64,000 bases of DNA from Metellina segmentata (taxonomy: Eukaryota; Arthropoda; Arachnida; Araneae; Tetragnathidae), in NCBI GenBank assembly GCA_947359465.1, contig OX375881.1, positions 72,501,914 to 72,565,913 of the forward strand, read 5' to 3'. Positions 22,293 through 34,511 of the stretch are shown in pieces. The notes below the pieces were generated by a model that had not been told where the DNA came from, did not search any database, and saw nothing but the letters and a program-made list of their open reading frames with translations. Each line of letters opens with the position of its first letter. Position 1 is the first letter of the stretch. A program made the position numbers and the translations under genes.

Positions 22293-22553
22293 GTTTTCTT
22301 TTGCTGATTATAATTTAAGAACCGACTGGTTCGAACTTTTGACATTAAAAGTTTCACGCCCATCACACAACTTTTGTTTTTACACAATCGTTTATGAACA
22401 AAGATTTAATTACTTAAAGTTTAACCGTATACACTGAGCTCAACTGACGCAATGAAAAGTTAAAGCATTTTACATAAATGAACATTGAAACTAACTATAA
22501 TCGTTTTGTCTCGTATGAAAGGAAGCGTAATATAATTTTTATCACTAATTAGA

Positions 22554-22643
22554 GCCTCGGTAGCGCAGTAGGCAGCGCGTCAGTCTCATAATCACTCGAC
22601 ACGAGTAATCTGAAGGTCGTGAGTTCGATCCTCACTCGGGGCA
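22554..22643 (+). tRNA. tRNA-Met(CAU) unit 65, class P
   Basis: Consensus; its upstream spacer is that of unit 58, marking the crossover near 22545. Confidence 0.85.
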
Positions 22644-22902
22644 GTTTTCTTTTGCTGATTATAATTTAAGAACCGACTGGTTTGGACTTTTAACATTAAA
22701 AGTTTCACGCACATCACACAACTTTTTTTTACACATTCGTTTATGAACAATGACTTAATTACTTAAAGTTTATCCATATACACTGAGCTCAACCTACGCA
22801 ATGAAAAGTTAAAGCAGTTTACATAAATGAACATTGAAACTAACTATAATCGTTTTGTCTCGTATGAAAGGAAGCGTAATATAATTTTTATCTCTATTTA
22901 GA

Positions 22903-22992
22903 GCCTCGGTAGCGCAGTAGGCAGCGCGTCAGTCTCATAATCACTCGACACGAGTAATCTGAAGGTCGTGAGTTCGATCCTCACTCGGGGCA
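22903..22992 (+). tRNA. tRNA-Met(CAU) unit 66, class P
   Basis: Copy of units 55 and 62. Confidence 0.85.
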
Positions 22993-23252
22993 GTTTTCTT
23001 TTGCTGATTATAATTTAAGAACCGACTGGTTTGAACTTTTAACATTAAAAGTTTCACGGCACATCACACAACTTTTTTTTACACATTCGTTTATGAACAA
23101 TGACTTAATTACTTAAAGTTTATCCATATACACTGAGCTCAACCTACGCAATGAAAAGTTAAAGCAGTTTACATAAATGAACATGGAAACTAATCATAAT
23201 CGTTTTGTCTCCTGTGAATGGGAGCGTAACATAATTTTTATCATTAATTGGA

Positions 23253-23342
23253 GCTTCGGTAGCGCAGTAGGCAGCGCGTCAGTCTCATACTCACTCGACA
23301 CGAGTAATCTGAAGGTCGTGAGTTCGATCCTCACTCGGGGCA
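23253..23342 (+). tRNA. tRNA-Met(CAU) unit 67, class T3
   Basis: Copy of unit 56; CATACTCAC. Confidence 0.7.
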
Positions 23343-23602
23343 GTTTTCTTTTGCTGATTATAATTTAAGAACCAACTGGTTCGAACTTTTAACATTAAAA
23401 GTTTCACGCCCATCAAATAACTTTTCTTTTAAACAATCAGTTATGAACAATTATTTAATTACTTAAAGTTTAACCGTATACACTGAGCTCAACTGACGCA
23501 ATGATAAGTTAAAGCATTTTACATAAATGAACATTGAAACTAACTATAATCGTTTTGTCTCGTATGAAAGGAAGCGTAATATAATTTTTATCACTAATTA
23601 GA

Positions 23603-23692
23603 GCCTCGGTAGCGCAGTAGGCAGCGCGTCAGTCTCATAATCACTCGACACGAGTAATCTGAAGGTCGTGAGTTCGATCCTCACTCGGGGCA
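23603..23692 (+). tRNA. tRNA-Met(CAU) unit 68, class P
   Basis: Copy of unit 57. Confidence 0.85.
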
Positions 23693-23953
23693 GTTTTCTT
23701 TTGCTGATTATAATTTAAGAACCGACTGGTTCGAACTTTTGACATTAAAAGTTTCACGCCCATCACACAACTTTTGTTTTTACACAATCGTTTATGAACA
23801 AAGATTTAATTACTTAAAGTTTAACCGTATACACTGAGCTCAACTGACGCAATGAAAAGTTAAAGCATTTTACATAAATGAACATTGAAACTAACTATAA
23901 TCGTTTTGTCTCGTATGAAAGGAAGCGTAATATAATTTTTATCACTAATTGGA

Positions 23954-24043
23954 GCCTCGGTAGCGCAGTAGGCAGCCCGTCAGTCTCATTATCACTCGAC
24001 ACGAGTAATCTGAAGGTCGTGAGTTATATCCTCAAAAGGGAAC
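23954..24043 (+). pseudogene. tRNA-Met pseudogene unit 69, class BA
   Basis: Copy of unit 58. Confidence 0.72.
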
Positions 24044-24302
24044 GTTTTCTTTTGCTGATTATAATTTAAGAACCGACTGGTTTGAAATTTTAACATTAAA
24101 AGTTTCACGCACATCACACAACTTTTTTTTACACAATCGTTTATGAACAATGACTTAATTACTTAAAGTTTATCCATATACACTGAGCTCAACCTACGCA
24201 ATGAAAAGTTAAAGCAGTTTACATAAATGAACAAGGAAACTAATCATAATCGTTTTGTCTACTATGAAAGGGAGCGTAACATAATTTTTATCACTAATTG
24301 GA

Positions 24303-24392
24303 ACCTCGGTAGCGCAGTAGGCAGCGCGTCAGTCTCATAATCACTCGACACGAGTAATCTGAAGGTCGTGAGTTCCATCCTCACACGGGAAG
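24303..24392 (+). pseudogene. tRNA-Met pseudogene unit 70, class BC
   Basis: Copy of unit 59 with ACCTCGG. Confidence 0.7.
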
Positions 24393-24651
24393 GTTTTCTT
24401 TTGCTGATTATAATTTAAGAACCGACTGGTTTGAACTTTTAACATTAAAAGTTTGACGCACATTAGACAACTTTTTTTTACACAATCATTTATGGACAAT
24501 GACTTAATTATTTAAAGTTTAACCATATACCCTGAGCTCAGCCTACGCAATGAAAAGTTAAAGCTGTTTACATAAATGAACATGGAAACTAAACATAATC
24601 GTTTTGTCTCCTATGAAAGGGAGCGTAATATAATTTTTATCACTAATTGGA

Positions 24652-24739
24652 GCCTCGGTAGCGCAGTAGGCAGCGGCTGTCTCATAATCACTCGACACGA
24701 GTAATCTGAAGGTCGTGAGTTCGATCCTCACTCGGGGCA
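24652..24739 (+). pseudogene. tRNA-Met pseudogene unit 71, class D2
   Basis: Copy of unit 60. Confidence 0.7.
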
Positions 24740-24999
24740 GTTTTCTTTTGCTGATTATAATTTAAGAACCGACTGGTTTGAACTTTTAACATTAAAAGTT
24801 TCACGCCCATCAAATAACTTTTCTTTTACACAATCGGTTATGAACAATTATTTAATTACTTAAAGTTTAACCGTATACACTGAGCTCAACTGACGCAATG
24901 ATAAGTTAAAGCATTTTACATAAATGAACATTGAAACTAACTATAATCGTTTTGTCTCGTATGAAAGGAAGCGTAATATAATTTTTATCACTAATTAGA

Positions 25000-25089
25000 G
25001 CCTCGGTAGCGCAGTAGGCAGCGCGTCAGTCTCATAATCACTCGACACGAGTAATCTGAAGGTCGTGAGTTCGATCCTCACTCGGGGCA
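25000..25089 (+). tRNA. tRNA-Met(CAU) unit 72, class P
   Basis: Consensus. Confidence 0.85.
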
Positions 25090-25348
25090 GTTTTCTTTTG
25101 CTGATTATAATTTAAGAACCGACTGGTTTGAACTTTTAACATTAAAAGTTTCACGCACATCACACAACTTTTTTTTACACATTCGTTTATGAACAATGAC
25201 TTAATTACTTAAAGTTTATCCATATACACTGAGCTCAACCTACGCAATGAAAAGTTAAAGCAGTTTACATAAATGAACATGGAAACTAATCATAATCGTT
25301 TTGTCTCCTGTGAATGGGAGCGTAACATAATTTTTATCATTAATTGGA

Positions 25349-25438
25349 GCTTCGGTAGCGCAGTAGGCAGCGCGTCAGTCTCATACTCACTCGACACGAG
25401 TAATCTGAAGGTCGTGAGTTCGATCCTCACTCGGGGCA
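25349..25438 (+). tRNA. tRNA-Met(CAU) unit 73, class T3
   Basis: CATACTCAC intron start; downstream spacer has TTCGAATTTTT. Confidence 0.7.
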
Positions 25439-25698
25439 GTTTTCTTTTGCTGATTATAATTTAAGAACCAACTGGTTCGAATTTTTAACATTAAAAGTTT
25501 CACGCCCATCAAATAACTTTTCTTTTAAACAATCAGTTATGAACAATTATTTAATTACTTAAAGTTTAACCGTATACACTGAGCTCAACTGACGCAATGA
25601 TAAGTTAAAGCATTTTACATAAATGAACATTGAAACTAACTATAATCGTTTTGTCTCGTATGAAAGGAAGCGTAATATAATTTTTATCACTAATTAGA

Positions 25699-25788
25699 GC
25701 CTCGGTAGCGCAGTAGGCAGCGCGTCAGTCTCATAATCACTCGACACGAGTAATCTGAAGGTCGTGAGTTCGATCCTCACTCGGGGCA
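25699..25788 (+). tRNA. tRNA-Met(CAU) unit 74, class P
   Basis: Consensus. Confidence 0.85.
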
Positions 25789-26049
25789 GTTTTCTTTTGC
25801 TGATTATAATTTAAGAACCGACTGGTTCGAACTTTTGACATTAAAAGTTTCACGCCCATCACACAACTTTTGTTTTTACACAATCGTTTATGAACAAAGA
25901 TTTAATTACTTAAAGTTTAACCGTATACACTGAGCTCAACTGACGCAATGAAAAGTTAAAGCATTTTACATAAATGAACATTGAAACTAACTATAATCGT
26001 TTTGTCTCGTATGAAAGGAAGCGTAATATAATTTTTATCACTAATTGGA

Positions 26050-26139
26050 GCCTCGGTAGCGCAGTAGGCAGCCCGTCAGTCTCATTATCACTCGACACGA
26101 GTAATCTGAAGGTCGTGAGTTATATCCTCAAAAGGGAAC
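26050..26139 (+). pseudogene. tRNA-Met pseudogene unit 75, class BA
   Basis: D-stem GCCC, CATTATC. Confidence 0.72.
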
Positions 26140-26399
26140 GTTTTCTTTTGCTGATTATAATTTAAGAACCGACTGGTTTGAAATTTTAACATTAAAAGTT
26201 TCACGCACATCACACAACTTTTTTTTTACACAATCGTTTATGAACAATGACTTAATTACTTAAAGTTTATCCATATACACTGAGCTCAACCTACGCAATG
26301 AAAAGTTAAAGCAGTTTACATAAATGAACAAGGAAACTAATCATAATCGTTTTGTCTCCTATGAAAGGGAGCGTAACATAATTTTTATCACTAATTGGA

Positions 26400-26489
26400 G
26401 CCTCGGTAGCGCAGTAGGCAGCGCGTCAGTCTCATAATCACTCGACACGAGTAATCTGAAGGTCGTGAGTTCCATCCTCACACGGGAAG
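26400..26489 (+). pseudogene. tRNA-Met pseudogene unit 76, class BC
   Basis: 3' end CGGGAAG; first base G restored compared with unit 70. Confidence 0.7.
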
Positions 26490-26746
26490 GTTTTCTTTTG
26501 CTGATTATAATTTAAGAACCGACTGGTTTGAACTTTTAACATTAAAAGTTTGACGCACATTACACAACTTTTTTTTACACAATCATTTATGGACAATGAC
26601 TTAATTATTTAAAGTTTAACCATATACCCTGAGCTCAGCCTACGCAATGAAAAGTTAAAGCTGTTTACATAAATGAACATGGAAACTAAACATAATCGTT
26701 GTCTCCTATGAAAGGGAGCGTAATATAATTTTTATCACTAATTGGA

Positions 26747-26834
26747 GCCTCGGTAGCGCAGTAGGCAGCGGCTGTCTCATAATCACTCGACACGAGTAAT
26801 CTGAAGGTCGTGAGTTCGATCCTCACTCGGGGCA
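26747..26834 (+). pseudogene. tRNA-Met pseudogene unit 77, class D2
   Basis: Spacer has AATCGTTGTCTCC, a 2-nt loss shared with units 78 and 86. Confidence 0.7.
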
Positions 26835-27091
26835 GTTTTCTTTTGCTGATTATAATTTAAGAACCGACTGGTTTGAACTTTTAACATTAAAAGTTTCACG
26901 CACATCACACAACTTTTTTTTACACATTCGTTTATGAACAATGACTTAATTACTTAAAGTTTATCCATATACACTGAGCTCAACCTACGCAATGAAAAGT
27001 TAAAGCAGTTTACATAAATGAACATGGAAACTAATCATAATCGTTGTCTCCTATGAATGGGAGCGTAACATAATTTTTATCACTAATTGGA

Positions 27092-27181
27092 GCTTCGGTA
27101 GCGCAGTAGGCAGCGCGTCAGTCTCATACTCACTCGACACGAGTAATCTGAAGGTCGTGAGTTCGATCCTCACTCGGGGCA
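27092..27181 (+). tRNA. tRNA-Met(CAU) unit 78, class T3
   Basis: CATACTCAC; spacer AATCGTTGTCTCC. Confidence 0.7.
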
Positions 27182-27441
27182 GTTTTCTTTTGCTGATTAT
27201 AATTTAAGAACCAACTGGTTCGAATTTTTAACATTAAAAGTTTCACGCCCATCAAATAACTTTTCTTTTAAACAATCAGTTATGAACAATTATTTAATTA
27301 CTTAAAGTTTAACCGTATACACTGAGCTCAACTGACGCAATGATAAGTTAAAGCATTTTACATAAATGAACATTGAAACTAACTATAATCGTTTTGTCTC
27401 GTATGAAAGGAAGCGTAATATAATTTTTATCACTAATTGGA

Positions 27442-27531
27442 GCCTCGGTAGCGCAGTAGGCAGCCCGTCAGTCTCATTATCACTCGACACGAGTAATCTG
27501 AAGGTCGTGAGTTATATCCTCAAAAGGGAAC
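27442..27531 (+). pseudogene. tRNA-Met pseudogene unit 79, class BA
   Basis: D-stem GCCC, CATTATC; the intervening P unit of the usual order is missing. Confidence 0.72.
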
Positions 27532-27791
27532 GTTTTCTTTTGCTGATTATAATTTAAGAACCGACTGGTTTGAAATTTTAACATTAAAAGTTTCACGCAC
27601 ATCACACAACTTTTTTTTTACACAATCGTTTATGAACAATGACTTAATTACTTAAAGTTTATCCATATACACTGAGCTCAACCTACGCAATGAAAAGTTA
27701 AAGCAGTTTACATAAATGAACAAGGAAACTAATCATAATCGTTTTGTCTCCTATGAAAGGGAGCGTAACATAATTTTTATCACTAATTGGA

Positions 27792-27881
27792 GCCTCGGTA
27801 GCGCAGTAGGCAGCGCGTCAGTCTCATAATCACTCGACACGAGTAATCTGAAGGTCGTGAGTTCCATCCTCACACGGGAAG
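27792..27881 (+). pseudogene. tRNA-Met pseudogene unit 80, class BC
   Basis: 3' end CGGGAAG. Confidence 0.7.
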
Positions 27882-28140
27882 GTTTTCTTTTGCTGATTAT
27901 AATTTAAGAACCGACTGGTTTGAACTTTTAACATTAAAAGTTTGACGCACATTACACAACTTTTTTTTACACAATCATTTATGGACAATGACTTAATTAT
28001 TTAAAGTTTAACCGTATACACTGAGCTCAACTGACGCAATGATAAGTTAAAGCATTTTACATAAATGAACATTGAAACTAACTATAATCGTTTTGTCTCG
28101 TATGAAAGGAAGCGTAATATAATTTTTATCACTAATTAGA

Positions 28141-28230
28141 GCCTCGGTAGCGCAGTAGGCAGCGCGTCAGTCTCATAATCACTCGACACGAGTAATCTGA
28201 AGGTCGTGAGTTCGATCCTCACTCGGGGCA
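28141..28230 (+). tRNA. tRNA-Met(CAU) unit 81, class P
   Basis: Consensus; spacer changes from D2 type to P type near 28010. Confidence 0.85.
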
Positions 28231-28489
28231 GTTTTCTTTTGCTGATTATAATTTAAGAACCGATTGGTTTGAACTTTTAACATTAAAAGTTTCACGCACA
28301 TCACACAACTTTTTTTTACACATTCGTTTATGAACAATGACTTAATTACTTAAAGTTTATCCATATACACTGAGCTCAACCTACGCAATGAAAAGTTAAA
28401 GCAGTTTACATAAATGAACATGGAAACTAATCATAATCGTTTTGTCTCCTGTGAATGGGAGCGTAACATAATTTTTATCATTAATTGGA

Positions 28490-28579
28490 GCTTCGGTAGC
28501 GCAGTAGGCAGCGCGTCAGTCTCATACTCACTCGACACGAGTAATCTGAAGGTCGTGAGTTCGATCCTCACTCGGGGCA
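28490..28579 (+). tRNA. tRNA-Met(CAU) unit 82, class T3
   Basis: CATACTCAC. Confidence 0.7.
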
Positions 28580-28839
28580 GTTTTCTTTTGCTGATTATAA
28601 TTTAAGAACCAACTGGTTCGAATTTTTAACATTAAAAGTTTCACGCCCATCAAATAACTTTTCTTTTAAACAATCAGTTATGAACAATTATTTAATTACT
28701 TAAAGTTTAACCGTATACACTGAGCTCAACTGACGCAATGATAAGTTAAAGCATTTTACATAAATGAACATTGAAACTAACTATAATCGTTTTGTCTCGT
28801 ATGAAAGGAAGCGTAATATAATTTTTATCACTAATTAGA

Positions 28840-28929
28840 GCCTCGGTAGCGCAGTAGGCAGCGCGTCAGTCTCATAATCACTCGACACGAGTAATCTGAA
28901 GGTCGTGAGTTCGATCCTCACTCGGGGCA
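28840..28929 (+). tRNA. tRNA-Met(CAU) unit 83, class P
   Basis: Consensus. Confidence 0.85.
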
Positions 28930-29190
28930 GTTTTCTTTTGCTGATTATAATTTAAGAACCGACTGGTTCGAACTTTTGACATTAAAAGTTTCACGCCCAT
29001 CACACAACTTTTGTTTTTACACAATCGTTTATGAACAAAGATTTAATTACTTAAAGTTTAACCGTATACACTGAGTTCAACTGACGCAATGAAAAGTTAA
29101 AGCAGTTTACATAAATGAACATTGAAAGTAACTATAATCGTTTTGTCTCCTATGAAAGGGAGCGTAACATAATTTTTATCACTAATTGGA

Positions 29191-29280
29191 GCCTCGGTAG
29201 CGCAGTAGGCAGCGCGTCAGTCTCATAATCACTCGACACGAGTAATCTGAAGGTCGTGAGTTCCATCCTCACACGGGAAG
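29191..29280 (+). pseudogene. tRNA-Met pseudogene unit 84, class BC
   Basis: Spacer is a BA/BC hybrid (AACATTGAAAG then CTCCTATGAAAGGG). Confidence 0.7.
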
Positions 29281-29538
29281 GTTTTCTTTTGCTGATTATA
29301 ATTTAAGAACCGACTGGTTTGAACTTTTAACATTAAAAGTTTGACGCACATTACACAACTTTTTTTTACACAATCATTTATGGACAATGACTTAATTATT
29401 TAAAGTTTAACCATATACCCTGAGCTCAGCCTACGCAATGAAAAGTTAAAGCTGTTTACATAAATGAACATGGAAACTAAACATAATCGTTTTGTCTCCT
29501 ATGAAAGGGAGCGTAATATAATTTTATCACTAATTGGA

Positions 29539-29626
29539 GCCTCGGTAGCGCAGTAGGCAGCGGCTGTCTCATAATCACTCGACACGAGTAATCTGAAGGT
29601 CGTGAGTTCGATCCTCACTCGGGGCA
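29539..29626 (+). pseudogene. tRNA-Met pseudogene unit 85, class D2
   Basis: Upstream T-run one base shorter (ATTTTATCAC). Confidence 0.7.
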
Positions 29627-29883
29627 GTTTTCTTTTGCTGATTATAATTTAAGAACCGACTGGTTTGAACTTTTAACATTAAAAGTTTCACGCACATCAC
29701 ACAACTTTTTTTTACACATTCGTTTATGAACAATGACTTAATTACTTAAAGTTTATCCATATACACTGAGCTCAACCTACGCAATGAAAAGTTAAAGCAG
29801 TTTACATAAATGAACATGGAAACTAATCATAATCGTTGTCTCCTATGAATGGGAGCGTAACATAATTTTTATCACTAATTGGA

Positions 29884-29973
29884 GCTTCGGTAGCGCAGTA
29901 GGCAGCGCGTCAGTCTCATACTCACTCGACACGAGTAATCTGAAGGTCGTGAGTTCGATCCTCACTCGGGGCA
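29884..29973 (+). tRNA. tRNA-Met(CAU) unit 86, class T3
   Basis: CATACTCAC; spacer AATCGTTGTCTCC. Confidence 0.7.
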
Positions 29974-30233
29974 GTTTTCTTTTGCTGATTATAATTTAAG
30001 AACCAACTGGTTCGAATTTTTAACATTAAAAGTTTCACGCCCATCAAATAACTTTTCTTTTAAACAATCAGTTATGAACAATTATTTAATTACTTAAAGT
30101 TTAACCGTATACACTGAGCTCAACTGACGCAATGATAAGTTAAAGCATTTTACATAAATGAACATTGAAACTAACTATAATCGTTTTGTCTCGTATGAAA
30201 GGAAGCGTAATATAATTTTTATCACTAATTAGA

Positions 30234-30323
30234 GCCTCGGTAGCGCAGTAGGCAGCGCGTCAGTCTCATAATCACTCGACACGAGTAATCTGAAGGTCGT
30301 GAGTTCGATCCTCACTCGGGACA
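30234..30323 (+). tRNA. tRNA-Met unit 87, class P
   Basis: TCGGGACA breaks the C2-G71 pair. Confidence 0.6.
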
Positions 30324-30584
30324 GTTTTCTTTTGCTGATTATAATTTAAGAACCGACTGGTTCGAACTTTTGACATTAAAAGTTTCACGCCCATCACACA
30401 ACTTTTGTTTTTACACAATCGTTTATGAACAAAGATTTAATTACTTAAAGTTTAACCGTATACACTGAGCTCAACTGACGCAATGAAAAGTTAAAGCATT
30501 TTACATAAATGAACATTGAAACTAACTATAATCGTTTTGTCTCGTATGAAAGGAAGCGTAATATAATTTTTATCACTAATTGGA

Positions 30585-30674
30585 GCCTCGGTAGCGCAGT
30601 AGGCAGCCCGTCAGTCTCATTATCACTCGACACGAGTAATCTGAAGGTCGTGAGTTATATCCTCAAAAGGGAAC
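30585..30674 (+). pseudogene. tRNA-Met pseudogene unit 88, class BA
   Basis: D-stem GCCC, CATTATC; no BC unit follows, the usual next in order. Confidence 0.72.
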
Positions 30675-30933
30675 GTTTTCTTTTGCTGATTATAATTTAA
30701 GAACCGACTGGTTTGAACTTTTAACATTAAAAGTTTCACGCACATTACACAACTTTTTTTTACACAATCATTTATGGACAATGACTTAATTATTTAAAGT
30801 TTAACCATATACCCTGAGCTCAGCCTACGCAATGAAAAGTTAAAGCTGTTTACATAAATGAACATGGAAACTAAACATAATCGTTTTGTCTCCTATGAAA
30901 GGGAGCGTAATATAATTTTTATCACTAATTGGA

Positions 30934-31021
30934 GCCTCGGTAGCGCAGTAGGCAGCGGCTGTCTCATAATCACTCGACACGAGTAATCTGAAGGTCGTGA
31001 GTTCGATCCTCACTCGGTTCA
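30934..31021 (+). pseudogene. tRNA-Met pseudogene unit 89, class D2
   Basis: Acceptor end TCGGTTCA as well. Confidence 0.72.
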
Positions 31022-31281
31022 GTTTTCTTTTGCTGATTATAATTTAAGAACCAACTGGTTCGAACTTTTAACATTAAAAGTTTCACGCCCATCAAATAAC
31101 TTTTCTTTTAAACAATCGGTTATGAACAATTATTTAATTACTTAAAGTTTAACCGTATACACTGAGCTCAACTGACGCAATGATAAGTTAAAGCATTTTA
31201 CATAAATGAACATTGAAACTAACTATAATCGTTTTGTCTCGTATGAAAGGAAGCGTAATATAATTTTTATCACTAATTGGA

Positions 31282-31371
31282 GCCTCGGTAGCGCAGTAGG
31301 CAGCGCGTCAGTCTCATTATCACTCGACACGAGTAATCTGAAGGTCGTGAGTTATATCCTCAAAAGGGAAC
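31282..31371 (+). pseudogene. tRNA-Met pseudogene unit 90, class BA
   Basis: D-stem intact, CATTATC. Confidence 0.7.
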
Positions 31372-31631
31372 GTTTTCTTTTGCTGATTATAATTTAAGAA
31401 CCGACTGGTTTGAAATTTTAACATTAAAAGTTTCACGCACATCACACAACTTTTTTTTTACACAATCGTTTATGAACAATGACTTAATTACTTAAAGTTT
31501 ATCCATATACACTGAGCTCAACCTACGCAATGAAAAGTTAAAGCAGTTTACATAAATGAACAAGGAAACTAATCATAATCGTTTTGTCTCCTATGAAAGG
31601 GAGCGTAACATAATTTTTATCACTAATTGGA

Positions 31632-31719
31632 GCCTCGGAAGCGCAGTAGGCAGCGGCTGTCTCATAATCACTCGACACGAGTAATCTGAAGGTCGTGAGT
31701 TCGATCCTCACTCGGGGCA
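31632..31719 (+). pseudogene. tRNA-Met pseudogene unit 91, class D2
   Basis: U8 to A (CGGAAGCGC); BC-type spacer. Confidence 0.72.
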
Positions 31720-31978
31720 GTTTTCTTTTGCTGATTATAATTTAAGAACCGACTGGTTCGAACTTTTGACATTAAAAGTTTCACGCACATCACACAACTT
31801 TTTTTTACACAATCGTTTATGAACAATGACTTAATTACTTAAAGTTTATCCATATACACTGAGCTCAACCTACGCAAGGAAAAGTTAAAGCAGTTTACAT
31901 AAATGAACAAGGAAACTAATCATAATCGTTTTGTCTCCTATGAAAGGGAGCGTAACATAATTTTTATCACTAATTGGA

Positions 31979-32068
31979 GCCTCGGTAGCGCAGTAGGCAG
32001 CGCGTCAGTCTCATAATCACTCGACACGAGTAATCTGAAGGTCGTAAGTTCCATCCTCACATGGGAAA
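31979..32068 (+). pseudogene. tRNA-Met pseudogene unit 92, class BC
   Basis: T-stem GTAAG, 3' end ACATGGGAAA. Confidence 0.72.
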
Positions 32069-32328
32069 GTTTTCTTTTGCTGATTATAATTTAAGAACCG
32101 ACTGGTTTGAACTTTTAACATTAAAAGTTTGACGCACATTACACAACTTTTTTTTTACACAATCATTTATGGACAATGACTTAATTATTTAAAGTTTAAC
32201 CATATACCCTGAGCTCAACCTACGCAGTGAAAAGTTAAACCTGTTTACATAAATGAACATGGAAACTAATCATAATCGTTTTGTCTCCTATGAAAGGGAG
32301 CGTAACATAATTTTTATCACTAATTGGA

Positions 32329-32416
32329 GCCTCGGTAGCGCAGTAGGCAGCGGCTGTCTCATAATCACTCGACACGAGTAATCTGAAGGTCGTGAGTTCG
32401 ATCCTCACTCGGGGCA
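32329..32416 (+). pseudogene. tRNA-Met pseudogene unit 93, class D2
   Basis: Typical D2 under a spacer with AACATAAT. Confidence 0.7.
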
Positions 32417-32675
32417 GTTTTCTTTTGCTGGTTATAATTTAAGAACTAACTGGTTCGAACTTTTAACATTAAAAGTTTCAGGCCCATCAAATAACTTTTC
32501 TTTTACACAATCGGTTATGAACAATTATTTAATTACTTAAAGTTTAACCGTATACACTGAGCTCAACTGACGCAATGATAAGTTAAAGCATTTTACATAA
32601 ATGAACATTGAAACTAACTATAATCGTTTTGTCTCGTATGAAAAGAAGCGTAATATAATTTTTATAATATTTGGA

Positions 32676-32765
32676 GCCTCGGTAGCGCAGTAGGCAGCGC
32701 GTGAGTCTCATAATCACTCGACACGAGTAATCTGAAGGTCGTGAGTTCGATCCTCACTCGGGGCA
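32676..32765 (+). tRNA. tRNA-Met-like unit 94, class G28
   Basis: G28-G42 mismatch only. Confidence 0.55.
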
Positions 32766-33025
32766 GTTTTCTTTTGCTGATTATAATTTAAGAACCGACT
32801 GGTTTGAACTTTTAACATTAAAAGTTTCACGCACATAACACAACTTTTCTTTTAAACAATCGGTTATGAACAATTATTTAATTACTTAAAGTTTAACCGT
32901 ATACACTAAGCTCAACTGACGCAATGATAAGTTAAAGCATTTTACATAAATGAACATTGAAACTAACTATAATCGTTTTGTCTCGTATGAAAGGAAGCGT
33001 AATATAATTTTTATCACTAATTAGA

Positions 33026-33115
33026 GCCTCGGTAGCGCAGTAGGCAGCGCGTCAGTCTCATAATCACTCGACACGAGTAATCTGAAGGTCGTGAGTTCGA
33101 TCCTCACACGGGTAA
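33026..33115 (+). pseudogene. tRNA-Met unit 95, class P with broken acceptor
   Basis: CACACGGGTAA end as in unit 52. Confidence 0.6.
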
Positions 33116-33374
33116 GTTTTCTTTTGCTGAATATAGTTTAAGAACCGACTGGTTTGAATTTTTAACATTAAAAGTTTGACGCACATTACACAACTTTTTT
33201 TTACACAATCATTTATGGACAATGACTTAATTCTTTAAAGTTTATCCATATACACTGAGCTCAACCTACGCAATGAAAAGTTAAAGCAGTTTACATAAAT
33301 GAACAAGGAAACTAATCATAATCGTTTTGTCTCCTATGAAAGGGAGCGTAACATAATTTTTATCACTAATTGGA

Positions 33375-33462
33375 GCCTCGGTAGCGCAGTAGGCAGCGGC
33401 TGTCTCATAATCACTCGACACGAGTAATCTGAAGGTCGTGAGTTCGATCCTCACTCGGGGCA
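33375..33462 (+). pseudogene. tRNA-Met pseudogene unit 96, class D2
   Basis: First unit of the 10-unit block. Confidence 0.7.
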
Positions 33463-33721
33463 GTTTTCTTTTGCTGGTTATAATTTAAGAACCAACTGGT
33501 TCGAACTTTTAACATTAAAAGTTTCACGCCCATCAAATAACTTTTCTTTTACACAATCGGTTATGAACAATTATTTAATTACTTAAAGTTTAACCGTATA
33601 CATTGAGCTCAACTGACGCAATGATAAGTTAAAGCATTTTACATAAATGAACATTGAAACTAACTATAATCGTTTTGTCTCGTATGAAAAGAAGCGTAAT
33701 ATAATTTTTTTAATATTTGGA

Positions 33722-33811
33722 GCCTCGGTAGCGCAGTAGGCAGCGCGTGAGTCTCATAATCACTCGACACGAGTAATCTGAAGGTAGTGAGTTCGTTCCT
33801 CACTCGGGGCA
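33722..33811 (+). tRNA. tRNA-Met-like unit 97, class G28
   Basis: Also C48 to A and T-loop TTCGTTC (A58 to T, a near-invariant base). Confidence 0.45.
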
Positions 33812-34071
33812 GTTTTCTTTTGCTGATTATAATTTAAGAACCGACTGGTTTGAACTTTTAACATTAAAAGTTTCACGCACATCACACAACTTTTCTTTTA
33901 CATAATCGGTTATGAACAATTATTTAATTACTTAAAGTTTAACCGTATACACTGAGCTCAACTGACGCAATGAAAAGTTAAAGCATTTTACATAAATGAA
34001 CATTGAAACTAACTATAATCGTTTTGTCTCGTATGAAAGGAAGCGTAATATAATTTTTATCACTAATTAGA

Positions 34072-34161
34072 GCCTCGGTAGCGCAATAGGCAGCGCGTCA
34101 GTCTCATAATCACTCGACACGAGTAATCTGAAGATCGTGAGTTCGATCCTCACTCGGGGCA
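34072..34161 (+). tRNA. tRNA-Met(CAU) unit 98, class P
   Basis: D-loop AATAGGCA and variable loop AGATC. Confidence 0.7.
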
Positions 34162-34421
34162 GTTTTCTTTTGCTGATTATAATTTAAGAACCGACTGGTT
34201 TGAACTTTTAACATTAAAAGTTTCACGCACATCAAATAACTTTTCTTTTACACAATCGGTTATGAACAATTATTTAATTACTTAAAGTTTAACCGTATAC
34301 ACTGAGCTCAACTGACGCAATGATAAGTTAAAGCATTTTACATAAATGAACATTGAAACTAACTATAATCGTTTTGTCTCGTATGAAAGGAAGCGTAATA
34401 TAATTTTTATCACTAATTAGA

Positions 34422-34511
34422 GCCTCGGTAGCGCAGTAGGCAGCGCGTCAGTCTCATAATCACTCGACACGAGTAATCTGAAGGTCGTGAGTTCGATTTT
34501 CACTCGGGGCA
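34422..34511 (+). tRNA. tRNA-Met(CAU) unit 99, class P
   Basis: GATTTTCAC: C60 and C61 to T, giving a G53-U61 wobble. Confidence 0.65.

Larger units (their letters stand above)
18490..24850 (+). repeat. Nested 7- and 4-unit higher-order repeats (units 54-71)
   Basis: Units 54-57 recur as 61-64 (offset 2446) and again as 65-68 (offset a further 1400). Units 58-60 recur as 69-71 (offset 3846). The order P, P, T3, P, BA, BC, D2 is therefore complete, cut short, then complete. Rare shared marks include TCTCTATTTAGA, CATACTCAC introns, TTAATTGCTTAAAG and ACCTCGG. Later units 72-77 continue the pattern without the second P. Confidence 0.8.

Noticed and set aside
5711..31397. Repeated short + strand open frames of 63 codons starting MNIETNYNRF or MNMETNHNRF
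   Set aside because: They run from the spacer straight through the tRNA gene and intron into the next spacer, exist only in units where chance indels leave the frame open, and show no preference for silent changes. They are not credible proteins.
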